Source of the DNA: JACVRW01 sp035645115
GTDB lineage: Bacteria; Actinomycetota; Thermoleophilia; Solirubrobacterales; Thermoleophilaceae
DNA length: 9,732 nt
NCBI GenBank assembly: GCA_035645115.1
Contig: DASQNF010000097.1
Location: 1 to 9,732, forward strand
Direction: 5' to 3'
In this document: piece after piece, positions 5,835 through 9,732 of the stretch
Position numbering within the stretch: the first letter of the stretch is position 1
Layout: every line of letters begins with the position of its first letter
Position numbers and translations under genes: made by a program
Notes under the pieces: model-generated
The model's database searches: none
Seen by the model: the letters and a program-made list of their open reading frames with translations, nothing else
Told to the model about the DNA's origin: nothing

Positions 5835-7198
5835 CCTCGCTTCTCCAGCAGCGCCACGCACTCGATGTGCGGCGTCTGCGGGAACATGTCCACCGGGCGG
5901 ACCGTCCGCAGCTCGTAGCCCGCGTCCACGATCTGCCGTGCGTTCGGCGCGAGCGTCGTGGGGTTGCAGGACACGTACACGATCCTGTGAGCCTCGGCCT
6001 CGAGCACGCGCCGCACGATCTTCTGCGAGAGGCCGGCGCGCGGCGGGTCCACCACCACCACGTCCGGCCGCCCCGACTTCTCCAGCAGCGGGCGCATGGC
6101 AAGCCTCACGTCGCCCGCGAAGAAGCTCGCGTTGTCGATCCCGTTGAGGCGTGCGTTCTCGATCGCGTCGGCCACGGCCGACTCCACGATCTCCACCCCC
6201 CAGACCTCACCGGCGTCGAGCGCCATCAGGAGCGCGATCGTGCCGATGCCGCAGAACAGGTCAAGGACCTTCTCGCGGCCGCTGAGGCCGGCCAGGTCGG
6301 CCGCCTGGCGGTAGAGCAGCTCCGCCATCTCGGTGTTGGTCTGGAAGAACGCGTCCGGCGAGATGCGCAGGCGCAGCCCCCCGAGCTCCTCCTCGACGTA
6401 GGCGCTGCCCCTCACGATCTCGGTCTCGCCTGAGCGGGTGGTCTCGGCCACGCCCTCGGCGCGCGTCCACAGAAAAGAGTCCGCGGGGCAGGCGGCGGCC
6501 AGCTCGTCCACGCGCAGGCTCGAGCCGGGACTGGTCACGAGGCGCGCCTGGAGCACGCCGGCGCGGCGCCCCTCGCGCGCCACCAGGTTCCGCAGGAGGC
6601 CGTTCTGGTCACGGCGATCCCATGCGCTGAGCCCCTCTGCGCGGCACCAGTCGCCCACCGCGGCGCGCAGGCGGTCCACTCGCTCGGAGGCGAGGATGTC
6701 GCGCTCGACGGGATCGATCAGGTCCCAGCGGCCCGCGCGATGGAAGCCGAGCACGAGCTCGCCCCGCTCGTCCTCGCCGAACGAGTACTCGAGCTTGTTG
6801 CGGTAGTGCAGCCGCTCGAGCGCGGGTGCGATCGGCTCAACCGGCGGGTGCTCGAAGCCGCCGATCCGCTCGAGCGCGTCGCGGGCCTGATCCTGCTTCT
6901 CGGCGAGCTGGCGCTCGTAGGCGAGCACCTGCCAGGGCGCGCCCGGATGCGGCGCAAGGGGCTCGATGCGATCCGGGCCGGGAGCGAGCAGCTCGACCGA
7001 GTCCGCCTCGGCGAACGAGCGCTTGGACTTCGTCACGCGTGCGCGGACGCGGTCGCCGGGCACGCCCCCGCGCACGAACACGACGTAACCGTCCAGGCGC
7101 GCCACGCCGGCCCCGCCGTGGGCCAGCCGGTCGATCGTCAGCTCGAGCTCGTCGCCCGCGCGAGGCCGTGCGCGCTCAGCTTGCTCGGTCCCACTCAT
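5831..7198 (-). CDS. TrmA/RlmC/RlmD-family RNA (uracil-5-)-methyltransferase
   Basis: This enzyme uses S-adenosylmethionine to methylate C5 of a uridine in RNA. The closest match in style is the 23S rRNA enzymes RlmC/RlmD. The 455 residues contain an N-terminal TRAM RNA-binding domain (about 15-75), a central beta insert with YRNKLEYSF, and a class I methyltransferase domain. That domain has motif I DLFCGIG (313-319), DPPRAGL (384-390), the nucleophile Cys411 in VSCNPTTLAPN, and the general base Glu446 in HIECVALL. The Fe-S ligands usually found as CxxxxxCGGC before the central domain are absent: residues 83-90 read PHPGAPWQ. ATG 7198 starts nine bases after a TAGCCT, suggesting an almost leaderless transcript. 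Which uridine is modified cannot be told from sequence alone. Confidence 0.92.
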   Translation of the reverse strand: MSGTEQAERARPRAGDELELTIDRLAHGGAGVARLDGYVVFVRGGVPGDRVRARVTKSKRSFAEADSVELLAPGPDRIEPLAPHPGAPWQVLAYERQLAEKQDQARDALERIGGFEHPPVEPIAPALERLHYRNKLEYSFGEDERGELVLGFHRAGRWDLIDPVERDILASERVDRLRAAVGDWCRAEGLSAWDRRDQNGLLRNLVAREGRRAGVLQARLVTSPGSSLRVDELAAACPADSFLWTRAEGVAETTRSGETEIVRGSAYVEEELGGLRLRISPDAFFQTNTEMAELLYRQAADLAGLSGREKVLDLFCGIGTIALLMALDAGEVWGVEIVESAVADAIENARLNGIDNASFFAGDVRLAMRPLLEKSGRPDVVVVDPPRAGLSQKIVRRVLEAEAHRIVYVSCNPTTLAPNARQIVDAGYELRTVRPVDMFPQTPHIECVALLEKRG

Positions 7199-7207
7199 CG
7201 GCGATCG

Positions 7208-7213
7208 AGGCTA
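7208..7213 (-). promoter_or_regulatory. Candidate -10 element (TAGCCT, minus strand) for the RNA methyltransferase
   Basis: Read on the minus strand, TAGCCT ends nine bases before the ATG at 7198. Transcription would begin within about two bases of the start codon. No Shine-Dalgarno sequence lies between them, which fits leaderless translation. It lies in the 81-base gap after the upstream minus-strand gene, giving the methyltransferase a likely promoter of its own. Confidence 0.45.
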
Positions 7214-7279
7214 GCGGCACGGGAGTCCGGCCCTCGGCTCCGCCCCCGCCTCTGCTCCTCCGCTTCGCGTGCAGCGGGA

Positions 7280-8116
7280 CTATCTCGATCTCGCCGCGGC
7301 TGCGCCGAAGCGGGCGCTCACCGGCGCATGGTCGGAGAGCCGGATCCGCAGGCCGTCCGGCTCGCTCAGCTCGCGCCGCTCCGGGGGCGCCCGGCGCGGG
7401 CGCTCGAGGACGTCGAGGCCGTGCACGAGCAGGTGGTCGATCGCGTCGGGGCCCGTGGGCTCGCCGAGGCCGAGCCGCTCGCGCAGCTCGGCGAACGGCT
7501 CCGGGTTGCGCCGCGGGCGCAGGTTGAGGTCGCCCCCGAAAACCAGGGGGTCGCCGGCCGACCACGCGAGCGCGCACTCGGCGGCGCGCACCACCTCGCG
7601 CGCGGCGCGCTCCGGGAGGCCGGCCGAGGCGTGCAGGTTGGCCGCGCACAGCCGCATGCCGGCGGCCCGGCCCAGCTCCAGGCGCGCCCACTGCATCCGC
7701 CGCTGCTCGGGCCACCAGGCGAGCGTCAGCTTGCGACGTTCGAGCACGCGCCCGGGATGGCGCACCAGGATCTGGTTCGACCCGCCCTCGCTCGATGCGA
7801 TCAGGTCCGGGTTCCAGTCGGCCAGCGCGTCCTGGAGCGATGGAAGCCAATTGCGCGAGGTGAGCACGCGCGTGCCGCTCGAGCGGGTGCGGCGCGCGAG
7901 CTCGCGAAACCAGCGCGGCGGGGCCTCCTGCAGCAGCGCCACGTCCCATTCGAAGCCGTCGAGGACGGCGGCGTACTCACGGAGCAGCGGTCGGTTCACC
8001 TGCGCGTGGGTGACGCCTCGCTCGGTCCTGCGAAGCAGCCGAGAGCGCCAGGTGAACAGCGTCGGGTCGGGCGGGAAGTCGCGACCGTGGTAGAGGTTCC
8101 AGCTTAGGAGTCGCAT
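7280..8116 (-). CDS. Endonuclease/exonuclease/phosphatase (EEP) superfamily hydrolase
   Basis: A 278-residue, metal-dependent phosphoesterase of the DNase I-like fold with unknown substrate; members cleave DNA, inositol phosphates or phospholipids. The catalytic set is complete: SWNLYHGRD with Asn7, LLQEAP with Glu64, ANLHA with His162, GGDLNLRP with Asp196 and Asn198, an Asp near 227, and LSDHAP with Asp262-His263. There is no signal peptide, so it should be cytosolic. ATG 8116 is the start because the family's first strand (RLLSWN) begins directly after it. The open frame continues upstream only as antisense of argF. The start codon overlaps the argF start in one CATG, so each gene's promoter must lie inside the other's coding region or immediate leader. 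The fold is certain; the substrate is not. Confidence 0.88.
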   Translation of the reverse strand: MRLLSWNLYHGRDFPPDPTLFTWRSRLLRRTERGVTHAQVNRPLLREYAAVLDGFEWDVALLQEAPPRWFRELARRTRSSGTRVLTSRNWLPSLQDALADWNPDLIASSEGGSNQILVRHPGRVLERRKLTLAWWPEQRRMQWARLELGRAAGMRLCAANLHASAGLPERAAREVVRAAECALAWSAGDPLVFGGDLNLRPRRNPEPFAELRERLGLGEPTGPDAIDHLLVHGLDVLERPRRAPPERRELSEPDGLRIRLSDHAPVSARFGAAAARSR

Positions 8117-8978
8117 GGTTACCAGGCATTTCCTGACGGGCGGGGAGCTTACGACCGCAGCGCAGCGGCGGCTCCTGGAGCGCGCGATCGAGCTGAAGGC
8201 CGACCGGCTCGGCTCGCGCGCGCTCGAGGGCCGCAGCGTCGCACTCCTGTTCGACAAGCCCTCCACCCGGACGCGCGTGTCGTTCGAGACCGGCGTGTTC
8301 GAGCTCGGCGGCCATCCCCTGGTCCTGCGCGGCGAGGAGCTCCAGCTTGCCCGCGGCGAGTCTCTGCGGGACACCGCGCTCGTCCTCTCGCGCTTCGTGC
8401 ACGCGCTTGGCATCAGGACCGGGCCGCACCGGACGGTCGAGGAGCTGGCCGAGCACGCCGGCATTCCCGTGATCAACATGCTCACGCACGAGCACCACCC
8501 CTGCCAGGCGCTCGCCGACCTGATGACGCTGCTCGAGCGCTTCGGGACGCTCGAGGGGCTGAAGCTCGCCTACGTGGGCGACGGCAACAACATGACCCGC
8601 TCGCTGCTCGTGGCGGGAGGGATCGCGGGAGTGGAGGTGGCGGTGGCCACACCGCCCGAGCTCTCGCTCCCCGGCACGCCGGCGCTCGAGCCCGCCGAGG
8701 CGGTTCGCGGCGCACACGCAATCTACACCGACGTCTGGGTGAGCATGGGCGACGAGGACGACGCCGCCCGGCGGCGCTCGTTGCTCGCCCCCTACCGGGT
8801 GGACGAGCGGCTGCTGGCCGGGGCGCGAGCCGACGCGCTGGTGCTCCACTGCCTGCCCGCCCACCCCGGCGAGGAGATCAGCGAGGGAGCCCTCTACGGC
8901 GATCGCTCCGCGGTCTGGGACCAGGCTGAGAACCGGCTGCACGCGCAGAAGGCGCTGCTCGAGCTGCTCGTCGCTTAA
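8115..8978 (+). CDS. argF: Ornithine carbamoyltransferase
   Basis: This cytosolic enzyme of arginine biosynthesis transfers the carbamoyl group from carbamoyl phosphate to ornithine, giving citrulline. The carbamoyl-phosphate loop STRTR is at residues 50-54 (FDKPSTRTRVSFE, the ornithine rather than aspartate type). HPCQ is at 128-131, TDVWVSMG at 205-212 and the ornithine-loop HCLPA at 245-249. At 287 residues it is some 20 shorter than usual; the missing part is the variable stretch after the second-domain strand (VAVATPPELSLPGTPALEP). ATG 8115 is preceded by TTAGGAG four bases away. No other arg gene is adjacent, so it stands apart from any arginine operon, and I see no obvious ARG-box pair. 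All key motifs are intact, so the call is firm. Confidence 0.95.
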   Translation: MVTRHFLTGGELTTAAQRRLLERAIELKADRLGSRALEGRSVALLFDKPSTRTRVSFETGVFELGGHPLVLRGEELQLARGESLRDTALVLSRFVHALGIRTGPHRTVEELAEHAGIPVINMLTHEHHPCQALADLMTLLERFGTLEGLKLAYVGDGNNMTRSLLVAGGIAGVEVAVATPPELSLPGTPALEPAEAVRGAHAIYTDVWVSMGDEDDAARRRSLLAPYRVDERLLAGARADALVLHCLPAHPGEEISEGALYGDRSAVWDQAENRLHAQKALLELLVA

Positions 8979-8979
8979 C

Positions 8980-8989
8980 CGAAATTTCG
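8980..8989. promoter_or_regulatory. Perfect 10-bp palindrome, AT-rich core
   Basis: CGAAATTTCG is a perfect inverted repeat just after the argF stop and about 25 bases upstream of the next -10 candidate. An AAATTT core stands out in this GC-rich DNA. It could be an operator or an upstream promoter element for the lipoprotein gene. At ten bases it may also be chance. Confidence 0.25.
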
Positions 8990-9013
8990 TGAGGACCGCC
9001 GGCGCGGCCGGTT

Positions 9014-9019
9014 TAGGCT
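9014..9019 (+). promoter_or_regulatory. Candidate -10 element (TAGGCT) for the cupredoxin lipoprotein
   Basis: TAGGCT precedes the gene with a predicted transcript start near 9026-9027. That leaves a leader of about 26 bases carrying the GGAAAGG ribosome site (9039-9045). It lies in the 74-base gap after argF, so the lipoprotein is probably transcribed separately. No clear -35 is visible. Confidence 0.45.
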
Positions 9020-9052
9020 TTAGCCCCCGTGGCCACCCGGAAAGGTCCCGAG

Positions 9053-9493
9053 ATGAAGAGCTGGATCGCACTGCTGCTGGCCTGCCTTGCCTTCGGCCTC
9101 GTGATCGCCGGCTGCGGCGGCGACGAGGAGGAGGGCGGCGACGACGCCGCCAACACCGAGCAGCCGGCCGAGGAGGGCAGCGCCGGCGGCGGTGGCGGCG
9201 CGGAGGGGGAGGCCGGGGGCGGTGGCGGCGCCAGCGTATCGATGAAGAGCATCCAGTTCGATCCGTCCGAGATCGAGGTCGAGGCCGGCGAGACGATCAC
9301 GTTCACCAACGACGAGGCGGTCCCGCACGACGTGCACAAGACTTCGGGCCCGGGAGCCGACTTCAGCTCGGGGGATGTGGGCGGGATGCAGGAGGGCGAC
9401 ACCTTCGAGCTGTCGCTCGACAAGCCGGGCACCTACGAGTACGTGTGCAAGGTGCACGCGCCCGGCATGGCCGGCACGATCACGGTCAAGTAG
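9053..9493 (+). CDS. Cupredoxin (plastocyanin/amicyanin-like) lipoprotein
   Basis: A predicted membrane-anchored extracytoplasmic blue-copper electron carrier of 146 residues. A lipoprotein signal (MKSWIALLLACLAF...) ends in the lipobox VIAGC, with Cys21 as the lipidated residue. A Gly/Glu/Asp-rich linker (22-61) contains a near-perfect 20-base repeat (9182-9201 and 9212-9231) exactly ten codons apart. The cupredoxin domain (62-146) holds the type I copper ligands His92 (VPHDVH), Cys132, His135 and Met139 (YVCKVHAPGMAG). Met is seven residues after Cys; plastocyanin has eight and amicyanin six. ATG 9053 is preferred over GTG 9029 because GGAAAGG lies seven bases before it and the signal sequence begins there. 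The electron partner is unknown and no respiratory gene is adjacent. Confidence 0.9.
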   Translation: MKSWIALLLACLAFGLVIAGCGGDEEEGGDDAANTEQPAEEGSAGGGGGAEGEAGGGGGASVSMKSIQFDPSEIEVEAGETITFTNDEAVPHDVHKTSGPGADFSSGDVGGMQEGDTFELSLDKPGTYEYVCKVHAPGMAGTITVK

Positions 9494-9553
9494 CCGGCCG
9501 CCCGAGCGGCAGAGACTGCGTCTGGAGAACTTCTACCGGCCAATTGTCGGGGT

Positions 9554-9572
9554 CCGGGGGGTGAGCCCCCGG
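9554..9572. terminator. G/C hairpin between converging genes, possible bidirectional terminator
   Basis: CCGGGGG (9554-9560) and CCCCCGG (9566-9572) form a perfect 7-bp stem with a GTGAG loop. It lies between the lipoprotein stop (9493) and the stop of the minus-strand gene (9579). There is no T-run on either side, so termination is inferred from position and stability. The rest of the gap holds only a small AGAC/GTCT inverted repeat at 9513-9523. Confidence 0.5.
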
Positions 9573-9578
9573 CTGACG

Positions 9579-9732
9579 TCACTCGAGCGGGCGGCGGCGG
9601 AAGCCGAACCCGCGCAGCACCAGCAGCGCCGTCTCGCCCAGCCCGCCGCGGGCCGGCAGCAAACCGAGCTGGGTGGACGCGTCGTAGAGGTCGAAGAAGC
9701 CGCGGGCGCGGCGCACGGCGCCGTCCGTGAGC
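9579..9732 (-). CDS. C-terminal end of an unrecognised protein (partial)
   Basis: The minus strand is open from the window edge to a TGA at 9581-9579, about 50 codons, reading LTDGAVRRARGFFDLYDA... and ending RGFGFRRRPLE. Nearly every third codon base is G or C, and the composition is that of a normal globular protein: aromatic FFDLYD, a Gly-rich turn LPARGGLGE, a hydrophobic ALLVL and a basic end. This supports a real gene whose start lies beyond the window. I do not recognise the family. A hairpin follows its stop at the expected place for a terminator. Confidence 0.55.
   Translation of the reverse strand, partial: LTDGAVRRARGFFDLYDASTQLGLLPARGGLGETALLVLRGFGFRRRPLE

Noticed and set aside
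6740..8107. Long plus-strand open frame opposite the RNA methyltransferase and EEP genes
   Set aside because: It crosses two real minus-strand genes and the gap between them, and shows no protein family signature.
9513..9523. AGAC/GTCT inverted repeat after the lipoprotein gene
   Set aside because: A four-base stem is too short to support a function.

Overview
This is a high-GC window whose genes end almost every codon in G or C. It most likely comes from an actinomycetote. The evidence is a phosphatidylinositol-type lipid pair (CDP-alcohol phosphatidyltransferase followed by myo-inositol-1-phosphate synthase), a PimA-like glycosyltransferase fold, GTG starts and apparently leaderless genes. 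I lean towards the Thermoleophilia (Solirubrobacterales or relatives). That is an impression from gene content and style, not something the sequence proves. I see no mobile element, integrase, tRNA, rRNA or CRISPR array. No gap between genes exceeds about 170 bases.

Left half (1-5530, plus strand). The window opens inside a CDP-alcohol phosphatidyltransferase, probably phosphatidylinositol-phosphate synthase. Next comes ino1, which makes the inositol phosphate that such an enzyme uses. Between them is a 90-base leader with a strong hairpin and an alternative pairing that could hide the ino1 ribosome site. A secreted sialidase-fold (Asp-box) protein follows, apparently starting at a CTG that overlaps the ino1 stop (CTGA). 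Then comes a fusion of a PimA-like GT-B domain with an intact-looking PHP metallo-hydrolase domain. Last is a uracil-DNA-glycosylase-superfamily protein overlapping the fusion gene (GTGA). In the fusion, the glycosyltransferase catalytic E-x7-E pair is missing. In the last gene, the Fe-S cysteines remain but the glycosylase active-site residues are replaced. This pair of re-purposed folds is the most unusual part of the window.

Middle (5531-8116). A 45-residue zinc-ribbon-like protein on the plus strand shares a CTAG stop with a converging TrmA/RlmD-type RNA uracil-5-methyltransferase on the minus strand. That enzyme has lost the usual Fe-S cysteines. Upstream of it on the same strand is an endonuclease/exonuclease/phosphatase-family hydrolase.

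Right (8115-9732). Ornithine carbamoyltransferase (argF) diverges from the hydrolase, and the two ATG starts share one CATG. A small cupredoxin lipoprotein follows with its own promoter. A G/C hairpin then separates it from the C-terminal end of an unrecognised minus-strand gene that runs off the window.

A TAG-N-CT hexamer sits just upstream of four genes. At two of them the spacing fits transcripts that begin at or within a few bases of the start codon.
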